Source: PALSA-505 sp036495485
GTDB taxonomy: Bacteria; Actinomycetota; Actinomycetes; Streptosporangiales; Streptosporangiaceae
Assembly: GCA_036495485.1 (NCBI GenBank)
Contig: DASXMU010000087.1
Span: 1 to 64,000, forward strand
Length of the DNA stretch: 64,000 nucleotides
Reading direction: 5' to 3'
This document shows, piece by piece, positions 17,029 through 25,158 of this stretch (within the stretch, counting starts at the first letter, position 1; each line of letters starts with the position of its first letter). A program made the translations under genes and the position numbers. Under the pieces are notes generated by a model. It was not told the origin of the DNA. It worked only from the letters and a program-made list of their open reading frames with translations, and searched no databases.

Positions 17029-18678
17029 TCACTTCCGGCCGATGGTCAGCAGCGGCCCGCTCAGATCGGCGAAGAAGTCGTTTCCCTTGTCGTCCACGAT
17101 AATGAACGCCGGGAAGTCGCGTACCTCGATCCGCCAGACCGCCTCCATACCCAGCTCGGGATACTCCAGCACCTCCATCCCGGTGATGCAGTCCCTGGCC
17201 AGCCGGGCCGCCGCCCCGCCGATCGAGCCCAGGTAGAACCCGCCGTGCTCCTTGCACGCGGCCGTCACGGCCGGGGACCTGTTGCCCTTGGCCAGCATAA
17301 CCAGCGACCCGCCGGCCGCCTGGAAGCTGTCCACGTAGGAGTCCATCCGGCCGGCCGTCGTCGGCCCGAACGACCCGGACGCGTACCCATCCGGGGTCTT
17401 GGCCGGTCCCGCGTAGTAGACCGCATGATCGCGCAGGTAGGACGGCATCGGCTCACCGGCGGCCAGCCGCTGCGCGATCTTGGCGTGGGCGATGTCGCGG
17501 GCGACCACCAGCGGCCCGGTCAGCGACAGCCTGGTGGCGACCGGGTACCTGGCCAGCTCGCCCCGGATCGCGTCCATCGGCCGGTTCAGGTCGATCCGCA
17601 CCACCTCGCCGGCGGTCAGCTCACCCTCGGAGGCCTCAGGCAGGAACCGGGCCGGATCGGTCTCGAGCCGCTCCAGGAACACCCCGCCGGAGGTGATCTT
17701 CCCGAGGATCTGGCGGTCCGCCGAGCAGGACACGGCGATCGCCACCGGGCAGGACGCGCCGTGCCTGGGCAGCCGGATCACCCGCACGTCGTGGCAGAAG
17801 TACTTGCCGCCGAACTGCGCGCCGATGCCCACCCGCCGGGTGATCTCGAGCACCTGCCGCTCGAGGCCGCGGTCCCTGAAGCCGTGCCCGGCCGCCGAAC
17901 CAGCCGCCGGCAGCGTGTCCAGGTAGCGGGCCGACGCGTACTTGGCGGTCTTCAGCGCGTACTCGGCGCTGGTGCCGCCCACCACGATCGCCAGGTGGTA
18001 AGGCGGGCAGGCCGCCGTGCCCAGTGAGCGGATCTTCTCCTCCAGGAACGCCAGCATGCTCGCCTCGTTCAGCACCGCCTTGGTCTGCTGGTAGAGGAAG
18101 GACTTGTTCGCCGAGCCGCCGCCCTTGGCCATGAACAGGAACTTGTACTCGCCGCCGCCGGTCGCGTAGATCTCGATCTGGGCCGGCAGGTTGCTGCCGG
18201 TGTTCCGCTCCTCCCACATGGTCAGCGGCGCGAGCTGCGAATAGCGCAGGTTGAGCTGGGTGTACGCGTCGTGCACGCCGCGGGCGATGTGCTCCTCGTC
18301 CCGGCCGTCGGTGAGCGCGTACTGGCCACGCTTGCCCATGACGATCGCGGTCCCGGTGTCCTGGCACATCGGCAGCACGCCGCCGGCCGCGATGCACGCG
18401 TTCTTGAGCAGGTCCAGCGCGACGTACCGGTCGTTGGGGCTGGCCTCCGGGTCGTCGAGGATGGACCGTAGCTGGCTGAGGTGGCCGGGCCGCAGCAGGT
18501 GCGCGATATCCCGCATGGCTTCCCTGGTGAGCACGCTGAGGACGTTCGGATCGATGATGAGAAATTTTTCACCAAAAGAAAAAGAGCTCGCCTGGGCCAC
18601 GCCGTCAATGTCCAGCCGCCGGTACCCGGTCTCGTCGGGGCCAGTCGGCAGCAGATCGGAATACGTGAATTCGGGCAT
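17029..18678 (-). CDS. fumA: Class I (4Fe-4S) fumarate hydratase
   Basis: 549 residues, the usual size of single-chain class I fumarases. The three cluster cysteines fall at 105 (MCQDTGT), 224 (ACPPYH) and 318 (SCSAD), the same numbers as in E. coli FumA. GTSAEYALKTAK, TAGRMDSYVDSFQ and MLAKGNRS are further family motifs. It hydrates fumarate to malate with an oxygen-sensitive cluster. It is the first gene of a two-gene operon with fumC, which would cover loss of this enzyme under oxidative stress or iron limitation. Residues 30-43 (SSFSFGEKFLII) use unusually A/T-rich codons, breaking the local composition. No strong ribosome site precedes the ATG. Confidence 0.94.
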   Translation of the reverse strand: MPEFTYSDLLPTGPDETGYRRLDIDGVAQASSFSFGEKFLIIDPNVLSVLTREAMRDIAHLLRPGHLSQLRSILDDPEASPNDRYVALDLLKNACIAAGGVLPMCQDTGTAIVMGKRGQYALTDGRDEEHIARGVHDAYTQLNLRYSQLAPLTMWEERNTGSNLPAQIEIYATGGGEYKFLFMAKGGGSANKSFLYQQTKAVLNEASMLAFLEEKIRSLGTAACPPYHLAIVVGGTSAEYALKTAKYASARYLDTLPAAGSAAGHGFRDRGLERQVLEITRRVGIGAQFGGKYFCHDVRVIRLPRHGASCPVAIAVSCSADRQILGKITSGGVFLERLETDPARFLPEASEGELTAGEVVRIDLNRPMDAIRGELARYPVATRLSLTGPLVVARDIAHAKIAQRLAAGEPMPSYLRDHAVYYAGPAKTPDGYASGSFGPTTAGRMDSYVDSFQAAGGSLVMLAKGNRSPAVTAACKEHGGFYLGSIGGAAARLARDCITGMEVLEYPELGMEAVWRIEVRDFPAFIIVDDKGNDFFADLSGPLLTIGRK

Positions 18679-18827
18679 CGTGGCAGTTCCTCATCGAGCG
18701 GTCATGGGATGACCCAATCCTAGGTCGGCCTGACGATCCCGCCTCGCCCCTGCTCGTGGCTGGCCGCACCTGCGCCGGCGGGGCCCAATTCACCGGCCGC
18801 TGGCCCGGGTCGGCACAATAGCGCGCC

Positions 18828-19313
18828 ATGACGAACGAACTGAGCTGGTCACAATTTCAGGCGGAGCGGCCCGAGCTGGCCGAGGCTGGGCGGGGGATGC
18901 TCTATCAGTTCGGGGTGGGCCTGGGGTTCCTGTCCACCGTGCGGGCCGACGGCGGGCCCCGGCTGCACCCGATCTGCCCGGTGCTGACCTCCGATCGCCT
19001 GCTGGCGCACATCGTGCCCTCGCCCAAACGAGCCGACCTGCACCGCGACGGCCGGTACGCGCTGCACTCGTTCCCCATCGAGGGCAACGAGGATGCCTTC
19101 TACCTGACCGGGCGCGCGGTCCCGGTCACCGACCCGGAGCTGGCCGCCGCGGCGGCCAGCCAGTTCCTGGCCGAGCGAAAGATGGACGCCGAGCCACCCG
19201 GCTTCAGCGACGGTGAGTTCTTCGAGTTCCTGATCGCCCAGTGCCTGCTCACCAGGACGGACGGGTACGGCGACTGGAACCCCCGGCACACGGTATGGAA
19301 GGCCGGTACGTAG
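18828..19313 (+). CDS. Pyridoxamine 5'-phosphate oxidase-like flavin-binding protein
   Basis: 161 residues with a split-barrel pattern: GFLSTVRADGGPRLHPICPV, LLAHIVPSPKRADLHRDGRY, ALHSFPIEGNEDAFYLTGRA. Such proteins bind FMN or F420 and reduce or oxidise small molecules; the substrate is unknown. The ATG has no Shine-Dalgarno, but a CACAAT hexamer ends 8 nt before it, so the mRNA is likely leaderless. It is divergent from the fumarase operon. Confidence 0.82.
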   Translation: MTNELSWSQFQAERPELAEAGRGMLYQFGVGLGFLSTVRADGGPRLHPICPVLTSDRLLAHIVPSPKRADLHRDGRYALHSFPIEGNEDAFYLTGRAVPVTDPELAAAAASQFLAERKMDAEPPGFSDGEFFEFLIAQCLLTRTDGYGDWNPRHTVWKAGT

Positions 19314-19414
19314 CTTCGGCGGGCCTGTCCGGCAGGTTGGTTCTGGGCTGGGTCGGCAGCTGTTTGCAGCGACGGCTTGACCTGAGCGTTGCGGTGGGAC
19401 TACGCTCCGAATCA

Positions 19415-19439
19415 ACTATTAAGAAAGTTTACTAATAGT
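19415..19439. promoter_or_regulatory. Palindromic operator candidate ahead of the GH18 gene
   Basis: ACTATTA (19415-19421) and TAATAGT (19433-19439) are exact reverse complements around AGAAAGTTTAC. The whole element is A/T-rich within GC-rich DNA, about 90 bp before the GH18 start. Palindromes with a GAAAGTTT core occur ahead of secreted hydrolase genes in actinomycetes, but I cannot name the regulator. Confidence 0.55.
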
Positions 19440-19526
19440 TAGTCGGCTCACTGTTTCGCTGGCGAGCTGGCGAAGTGTCCACGTTTCCGGGTTGGCGCAC
19501 CCCGACTCTCAGCCCTCGGAGGACCT

Positions 19527-21191
19527 ATGCGACACAAACTTCCCGTGTTCGCGGCGGTAGCCGCCGCGATGCTCACCGGCGCGGTCGTCGTCTCCGCGCC
19601 GTCCGCTGCAGCTCAGACCAGCCTGCTGGCCAACGGCGGCTTCGAGGCCGGATCCCTGTCCGGCTGGTCCTGCTCGACGCTGGACAGCGCGGTGAAGAGC
19701 CCGGTTCACTCGGGCTCCTTCGCCCTGTCCGGGGCGGCCTCGGGGTCCGACTTCGCGCAGTGCACCCAGTCGGTCTCCGTGCAGCCATCGACCACCTACA
19801 GCCTGTCCGGCTGGGTCGAAGGAGACTACGTCTACCTGGGCGACTCTGGCACCGGCAGCTCGGACACCAGCAACTGGACCCCGTCGGCCAGCACCTGGCA
19901 GGAACTGTCCACCACGTTCACCACCGGCGCCGCCACCACGTCGGTGACCATCTACGTGCACGGCTGGTACGCCCAAGGCACCTACTCCGCCGACGACCTG
20001 ACGCTGACCGGCCCTGGCGGCGGTGGCGGTACGGGTGTCCCAGGGGCACCGACTGGCCTGACGGTCACCGGCACCACCACCAGCAGCGTATCCCTGTCCT
20101 GGACCGCTCCCTCCGGCACGGTCAGCGGCTACAACGTCTACCAGAACGGAACCAGGGTCGCCTCGCCCACGGCCACCAGCCAGACGGTCACTGGGCTGGC
20201 CGCGGGAACGGCGTACACCTTTACCGTGTCGGCGCAGAATTCCAGCGGCGAAGGCCCGCAGTCCGCGGCCGTGCAGGCCACGACCCCGGGCGGCGGAACC
20301 ACGGGCGGCAGCTTCACCGTCGCGCCCTACGCTGACATGACCAACAACCAGGAACCCATGCTCGACAAGGCGATCACCCAGGCTGGGCTCAAGTCGTTCA
20401 CCACCGCGTTCGTGATCGGCTCGGGCTGCACCCCGATCTGGGGCGACACGCTGCCGGTTACCAACGACCCGACGGTCACCGGCGAGATCACCAAGGCCGA
20501 GCAGGAGGGGGCCACCCCGATCGTGTCGTTCGGCGGGGCAGATGGGGTCGAGCTGGCCCAGTCCTGCACCAACCTCAGTTCGCTGGTCGCGGCCTACCAA
20601 TCGGTGATCAACACGCTGGGCGTCACGCACATCGACTTCGACATCGAGGGCGCGGCGATCGCCGACACGGCCACCAACAACCTGCGGTTCGAGGCCCTCA
20701 ACCAGCTAGAGGCCAGCAACCCCAGCCTGGTGGTGTCGGTGACCATCCCAACCTTCCCGACCGGGCCTGACTTCAACGGCGACGCGTTCCTGCAGCAGGC
20801 GCAAGCTGACGGCACCAAGATCAGCGTGGTCAACGTCATGGCCATGGACTACGGCGGGAGCTTTGACACCGGCGGCGCCGACATGGGCACTGACGCGGTG
20901 GACGCCGCGCAGGGCACCCTGTCGTTCCTGAAGACCGTGTGGCCCAGTGCGACCTACGCCATGGTCGGCGTGACCCCGATGATCGGCCAGAACGACGACT
21001 CGGCCGAGATCTTCACCACGGCCGACGCGCAGCAGCTAGTCAGCTTCGCGAAGAGCAACGGCCTGGGCAGGCTGGCCTTCTGGTCGGTGGACCGGGACCA
21101 GCCCTGCGGCAGCGGCGTCAGCGGCCTGCCAGCCTGCTCCGAGATCACCCAGCAGCCGCTGGACTTCACCAAGATCTTCGTCCAGGACTAG
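19527..21191 (+). CDS. Secreted GH18 chitinase-like enzyme with CBM and FN3 modules
   Basis: 554 residues. Signal peptide (KLPVFAAVAAAMLTGAVVVS, cut near ASA/QT). A jelly-roll carbohydrate-binding module at about 33-165 (LLANGGFEAGSLSGWSC to DDLTLTGPG) is followed by a Gly linker and one fibronectin-III domain (about 172-260, GAPTGLTVTGTTTSSVSLSW). A GH18 TIM barrel of about 285 residues follows. The catalytic motif is DFDIEG with Asp370, Asp372 and Glu374 as proton donor. It likely cuts chitin or related N-acetylglucosamine polymers outside the cell. The CBM is closely related to the one in the remnant at 32665-33568. A palindrome lies upstream and two strong terminators downstream. Confidence 0.92.
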   Translation: MRHKLPVFAAVAAAMLTGAVVVSAPSAAAQTSLLANGGFEAGSLSGWSCSTLDSAVKSPVHSGSFALSGAASGSDFAQCTQSVSVQPSTTYSLSGWVEGDYVYLGDSGTGSSDTSNWTPSASTWQELSTTFTTGAATTSVTIYVHGWYAQGTYSADDLTLTGPGGGGGTGVPGAPTGLTVTGTTTSSVSLSWTAPSGTVSGYNVYQNGTRVASPTATSQTVTGLAAGTAYTFTVSAQNSSGEGPQSAAVQATTPGGGTTGGSFTVAPYADMTNNQEPMLDKAITQAGLKSFTTAFVIGSGCTPIWGDTLPVTNDPTVTGEITKAEQEGATPIVSFGGADGVELAQSCTNLSSLVAAYQSVINTLGVTHIDFDIEGAAIADTATNNLRFEALNQLEASNPSLVVSVTIPTFPTGPDFNGDAFLQQAQADGTKISVVNVMAMDYGGSFDTGGADMGTDAVDAAQGTLSFLKTVWPSATYAMVGVTPMIGQNDDSAEIFTTADAQQLVSFAKSNGLGRLAFWSVDRDQPCGSGVSGLPACSEITQQPLDFTKIFVQD

Positions 21192-21210
21192 TAAGGCCCT
21201 GTCGATGCCT

Positions 21211-21242
21211 GCTCCCTGGCGTGCAACAGCACGCCAGGGAGC
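21211..21242 (+). terminator. Rho-independent-type hairpin 1 after the GH18 gene
   Basis: GCTCCCTGGCGTGC (21211-21224) pairs perfectly with GCACGCCAGGGAGC (21229-21242) around AACA: a 14-bp stem 20 nt after the stop codon. No U run follows, as is common in high-GC actinomycetes. Confidence 0.75.
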
Positions 21243-21258
21243 TCCAAAGCTGACCTGG

Positions 21259-21295
21259 GCGCTCGGTGCGCGGACCCGCTCCGCGCACCGAGCGC
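21259..21295 (+). terminator. Rho-independent-type hairpin 2 after the GH18 gene
   Basis: GCGCTCGGTGCGCGGA (21259-21274) pairs perfectly with TCCGCGCACCGAGCGC (21280-21295), a 16-bp stem followed by TTCCT. With the preceding hairpin it forms a tandem barrier between the GC-rich GH18 gene and the compositionally different nrdR region. Bases 21296-21490 hold nothing recognisable. Confidence 0.75.
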
Positions 21296-21488
21296 TTCCT
21301 GGCTCCCGCCGACCTGCGTCTGCGCGTCCGGCGGACCGTCATCCGGCGTAGACGACCAGTTCGGGCAGATCGCATTGACGCGGACACCATCGGCAGCACT
21401 GGAGGTGTCTGAGTCCTGGATCCGGACCCAATATTTTCCGGTATGCGGTGCGCGTGTCCGCTTGCGCTGGCCACTGGTGGCCGATAGT

Positions 21489-21504
21489 TTCCTACATCTA
21501 GTTG
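21489..21504 (+). promoter_or_regulatory. Possible NrdR box
   Basis: TCCTACATCTAGTTG resembles the core of the NrdR box (near ACACWATATATWGTGT) in its central TACATCTAG part; the outer arms match poorly. It lies about 105 bp before nrdR, where autoregulation is known in other bacteria. Only one copy was found; functional NrdR sites are usually paired. Confidence 0.3.
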
Positions 21505-21607
21505 ATATACACCATTAGAACTACCAGGGATTGTATTCCTGGTGCTGGCTGACTTCGGTCCGGATCGAGCTGGGCACTGGGCCCTCAGATGGGGGGAATC
21601 GGTTCGC

Positions 21608-22099
21608 ATGCATTGCCCGTTCTGCCGGCATGACGATAGCCGGGTACTGGATAGCAGACCCGTAGAGGATGGCATGGCGATCCGGCGTCGCCGTTGCTGT
21701 ACTACGTGCGGTCGCCGGTTCACCACAGTAGAAACCGCAGCATTGCTGGTGAGCAAGCGCAGTGGCGCGACCGAGCCCTTCAGCCGGGAGAAAGTCATCG
21801 CAGGCGTCCGCAAGGCTTGCCAGGGACGCCCTGTCACCGATGATGCCCTGGCGCTTCTTGGGCAACAGGTGGAGGAGACAGTACGCGCGACTGGCCAGGC
21901 AGTCGTGTCTAGCCACGATGTGGGGCTGGCTACCCTCGTGCCACTTCGGGATGTGGATGAGGTCGCTTACATGCGATTCGCCTCGGTTTACCGGAATTTC
22001 ACCTCGGTAGAGGACTTCGAGACGGAGATCATCAGGATGCGCGGGACCAGCCAGGTCGCTCAGCCATCGGGACTGCTGACAGGTGCTGTGCGGGCCTGA
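21608..22099 (+). CDS. nrdR: Transcriptional repressor NrdR
   Basis: 163 residues. N-terminal zinc ribbon starts MHCPFCRHDDSRVLDSRPVE, with CPFC (3-6) and CTTCGRRFTTVE (31-42), then the ATP-cone domain (RSGATEPFSREKVIAGVRKA and HDVGLATLVPLRDVDEVAYM, RFASVYRNFTS). NrdR senses ATP/dATP and represses ribonucleotide reductase genes. ATG 21608 is chosen because MHCPFC is the family's N-terminus. nrdJ follows 121 bp downstream on the same strand, the normal actinobacterial pairing. Codon use is less GC-biased than in genes to the left (for example CGT, GAT, CTA, GTA appear often). Confidence 0.95.
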   Translation: MHCPFCRHDDSRVLDSRPVEDGMAIRRRRCCTTCGRRFTTVETAALLVSKRSGATEPFSREKVIAGVRKACQGRPVTDDALALLGQQVEETVRATGQAVVSSHDVGLATLVPLRDVDEVAYMRFASVYRNFTSVEDFETEIIRMRGTSQVAQPSGLLTGAVRA

Positions 22100-22220
22100 T
22101 CAGGATAAAGGCGAAAAGAGCCTGCGGAGGCTCACGGGAACCACATACGAGGCCGGGTCTTGCATAGCCCACCCGTAAGTAGTCAAACGTTGCAGAAGAT
22201 ACTCGAGGGGAACGAAGCTG

Positions 22221-25094
22221 ATGGCACAGACCAGTGGCGGCCAGGCGCGCAAGGTGCGGGCGAAGGCAGCAAAGGGGCTACCTATCGAGCGGATCTACAC
22301 CAAGCCGGGGGTGCATCCTTATGACCAGGTGTCCTGGGAGCACCGCGATGTGGTGCTGACGAACTGGCGTGACGGGTCGGTCAACTTCGAGCAGCGCGGG
22401 GTGGAGTTTCCGGACTTCTGGCAAGCGAACGCCGTCCAGATCGTCGCCAGCAAGTATTTCCGCGGAGCACTAGGTACGCCGCAGCGCGAGCAAAGCCTCA
22501 GGCAGCTCATCGACCGGGTTGTGGGCACGTATGTCCGGACCGGCCGGGAGAACGGCTATTTCGCCGGGCCCGAGGACGCCGAGATTTTCGAGCATGAGAT
22601 GACATACGCGCTGCTGCACCAGATCTTCAGCTTCAACTCACCGGTGTGGTTCAACGTCGGTACGGCCTCGCCTCAGCAGGTGTCGGCGTGCTTCTTGCTG
22701 GCCGTCGATGACTCGATGGACTCGATTCTGGACTGGTACAAGGAGGAGGGCTTGATCTTCAAGGGTGGATCGGGCGCCGGGGTCAACTTGTCGCGGATCC
22801 GATCGAGGAGAGAATTGCTGTCATCCGGAGGTAACGCTTCGGGTCCGGTGAGCTTCATGCGTGGTGCCGACGCCAGTGCCGGCACTATTAAGTCTGGCGG
22901 AGCGACGCGGCGGGCCGCGAAGATGGTGATCCTCGACATTGATCACCCTGATATCGAGGAATTCATCGAGACCAAAGTACGTGAAGAGGAAAAGATACGA
23001 GTCCTGCGCGCCGCCGGATACGATATGGACTTGGGCGGCGATGATATCTACTCCGTTCAGTACCAGAACGCCAACAACTCAGTGCGAGTCACAGACGAGT
23101 TCATGCGGCAAGTCGAAACCCGAGGCAAATTCAGTCTACGGGCACGGCTGTCCGGTGAGGTTACAGAGACTGCCAGCGCCCATGATCTGTGGGAGAAGAT
23201 GTGCCGCGCGGCGTGGGCATGCGCCGACCCGGGCATCCAGTATGACGACACGATCAACGGCTGGCACACTTGCCCCGAATCCGGACGGATCACAACGTCT
23301 AATCCGTGTGCCGAATACGTCCATCTAGATAATTCCTCATGCAACCTGGCATCGATCAACTTGCTGAAATTTCTCAGCTCGGACAATAAGACCTTCGATG
23401 TCAAAACCTTCACCAGCGTCTGCGAGCTGGTTATCACCGCTATGGACATCTCCATCTGCTTTGCTGACTTCCCGACGCAGAAGATCGGGGAGGTGAGCCG
23501 GGCCTACCGGCAGCTAGGTATGGGATACGCTAATCTCGGTGCGCTGCTGATGGCTGCGGGACTGCCATACGACTCAAACGGCGGCCGGGCGCTTGCCGCT
23601 GCGGTCACTAGCCTGATGACTGCCACCGCCTACCGTCGCTCGGCAGAACTGGCTGGAATGGTCGGTCCTTACGACGGTTATGCGCGCAATGCCGAAGGTC
23701 ACACGCAGATCATGCGCAAGCACCAGGCGGCGGCGCAGGCAACTCCTGCTACTGACGAACGTGACCGGCCAGTGTGGGCGGCTGCCGTCAGGGAATGGGA
23801 TGAGTGCCTGCGGATCGGGGAGCGTAACGGCTGGCGCAACGCCCAGGCTACGCTGCTCGCGCCGACCGGCACGTCAGGACTGGCAATGGAAGTAGATACC
23901 ACCGGTATCGAGCCAGCTTTGGGCCTGGTGACGTTCAAGAAGCTGGTCGGTGGCGGCTCTATGCAGTTCGTTAACCAAACCGTACAGCGGGCACTGCGGA
24001 CTCTGAGCTACCCAGAGGAACAGGTTGAAGCGATAACGGAGTTCATCAGCCAGCACGGCCATGTCGTCGGTGCTCCTGGCCTCAAGACAGATCACTATCC
24101 GGTCTTCGACTGCGCGATGGGCGAACGATCGATCGAGCCGATGGGGCATGTGCGGATGATGGCTGCGGTTCAGCCCTTCCTGAGTGGATCGATTTCCAAG
24201 ACCGTGAACATGCCCGAGTCGGCGACAGTGGAGGATGTCGAGGAAATCTATCTGCAGGGCTGGAAGCTGGGCTTGAAGGCGCTGGCGATCTACCGGGACA
24301 ACTGCAAAGTGGGACAGCCGTTGTCGGTCTCTAAGAACGCGGCTCCCGTGCAGTCGAGCGCGCCGGAACAATCTGCCCCCCCGGGGGGAACACACGTGCA
24401 CCGCCCAATGCGCAGACGTCTTCCCCGACACCGCCCAGCCACCGTGACTAGATTCTCCGTGGCCGGTGCCGAAGGCTATATGACCGCCTCCAGTTACCCA
24501 GACGATGGGATCGGCGAGGTGTTCCTCAAGCTCGGCAAGCAAGGCTCCACGCTGGCCGGTGTCATGGACGCCTTCTCCATCGCGATCTCGGTCGGGCTCC
24601 AGTACGGCATCCCACTGGAGTCCTATGTAGCCAAGTTCACCAATATGCGATTCGAGCCCGCTGGTCTCACCGATGACTCGGATGTCCGGATCGCTAGCTC
24701 AGTGATGGACTATATTTTCCGTCGCTTGGCGCTGGACCACCTGCCTTTTGACCAGCGCGCCGAGCTAGGCATATTTTCCGCTGCCGAGCGCACTGCCAAA
24801 CTCGCTGGAGCAGATCCCGCCGGACTAGGCGAGGAGGTAGACCCGGTCGAGCTTGCCCAGTCCGCTGCCGTGGAACCGGCTCATGCCGAACGAGCAGTGG
24901 CGGATCCGCCAGTGACTGCTAAACCGACCGCACAGCAGGCTGCGGCCGTACCGCACAGCACGGCTGAGCTGATCGAAGCCCAGCAGGGCCGTACTGCCGA
25001 TGCTCCACTCTGCTTGACCTGCGGCACCAAGATGCGCCCGGCCGGAAGCTGCTATGTCTGCGAGGGCTGCGGCGCCACCAGTGGCTGTAGCTGA
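22221..25094 (+). CDS. nrdJ: Vitamin B12-dependent (class II) ribonucleotide reductase
   Basis: 957 residues. Reduces ribonucleotides with an adenosylcobalamin-derived thiyl radical. All catalytic residues are present: Cys157 (SACFLL), Asn-Pro-Cys363-Ala-Glu on the finger loop and Cys374 (NSSCNLASINL), matching Cys134, Cys322 and Cys333 of Thermotoga NrdJ. The loop GTSGLAMEVDTTGIEP differs from the common GTIGxMMDCDTTGIEPD, including loss of a non-catalytic cysteine. The C-terminus ends in a CLTCGTKM-x6-CYVCEGCG zinc/thiol motif that re-reduces the active site. GAGGGGAAC precedes the ATG. No cobalamin riboswitch motif was found upstream. Codon use is clearly less GC-biased than flanking genes. 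Confidence 0.96.
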   Translation: MAQTSGGQARKVRAKAAKGLPIERIYTKPGVHPYDQVSWEHRDVVLTNWRDGSVNFEQRGVEFPDFWQANAVQIVASKYFRGALGTPQREQSLRQLIDRVVGTYVRTGRENGYFAGPEDAEIFEHEMTYALLHQIFSFNSPVWFNVGTASPQQVSACFLLAVDDSMDSILDWYKEEGLIFKGGSGAGVNLSRIRSRRELLSSGGNASGPVSFMRGADASAGTIKSGGATRRAAKMVILDIDHPDIEEFIETKVREEEKIRVLRAAGYDMDLGGDDIYSVQYQNANNSVRVTDEFMRQVETRGKFSLRARLSGEVTETASAHDLWEKMCRAAWACADPGIQYDDTINGWHTCPESGRITTSNPCAEYVHLDNSSCNLASINLLKFLSSDNKTFDVKTFTSVCELVITAMDISICFADFPTQKIGEVSRAYRQLGMGYANLGALLMAAGLPYDSNGGRALAAAVTSLMTATAYRRSAELAGMVGPYDGYARNAEGHTQIMRKHQAAAQATPATDERDRPVWAAAVREWDECLRIGERNGWRNAQATLLAPTGTSGLAMEVDTTGIEPALGLVTFKKLVGGGSMQFVNQTVQRALRTLSYPEEQVEAITEFISQHGHVVGAPGLKTDHYPVFDCAMGERSIEPMGHVRMMAAVQPFLSGSISKTVNMPESATVEDVEEIYLQGWKLGLKALAIYRDNCKVGQPLSVSKNAAPVQSSAPEQSAPPGGTHVHRPMRRRLPRHRPATVTRFSVAGAEGYMTASSYPDDGIGEVFLKLGKQGSTLAGVMDAFSIAISVGLQYGIPLESYVAKFTNMRFEPAGLTDDSDVRIASSVMDYIFRRLALDHLPFDQRAELGIFSAAERTAKLAGADPAGLGEEVDPVELAQSAAVEPAHAERAVADPPVTAKPTAQQAAAVPHSTAELIEAQQGRTADAPLCLTCGTKMRPAGSCYVCEGCGATSGCS

Positions 25095-25105
25095 AAGGTA
25101 CGCGC

Positions 25106-25133
25106 GAGAGGACCGGCTTTAGCCGGTCCTCTC
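25106..25133. terminator. Bidirectional terminator between nrdJ and the DUF3500 operon
   Basis: GAGAGGACCGGCT (25106-25118) pairs perfectly with AGCCGGTCCTCTC (25121-25133) with a 2-nt TT centre. It sits 11 nt after the nrdJ stop and 25 nt after the DUF3500 stop on the other strand, so it can serve both converging transcripts. Confidence 0.8.
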
Positions 25134-25158
25134 GCCTTCTGTGGCATCCGGTGCGGGA

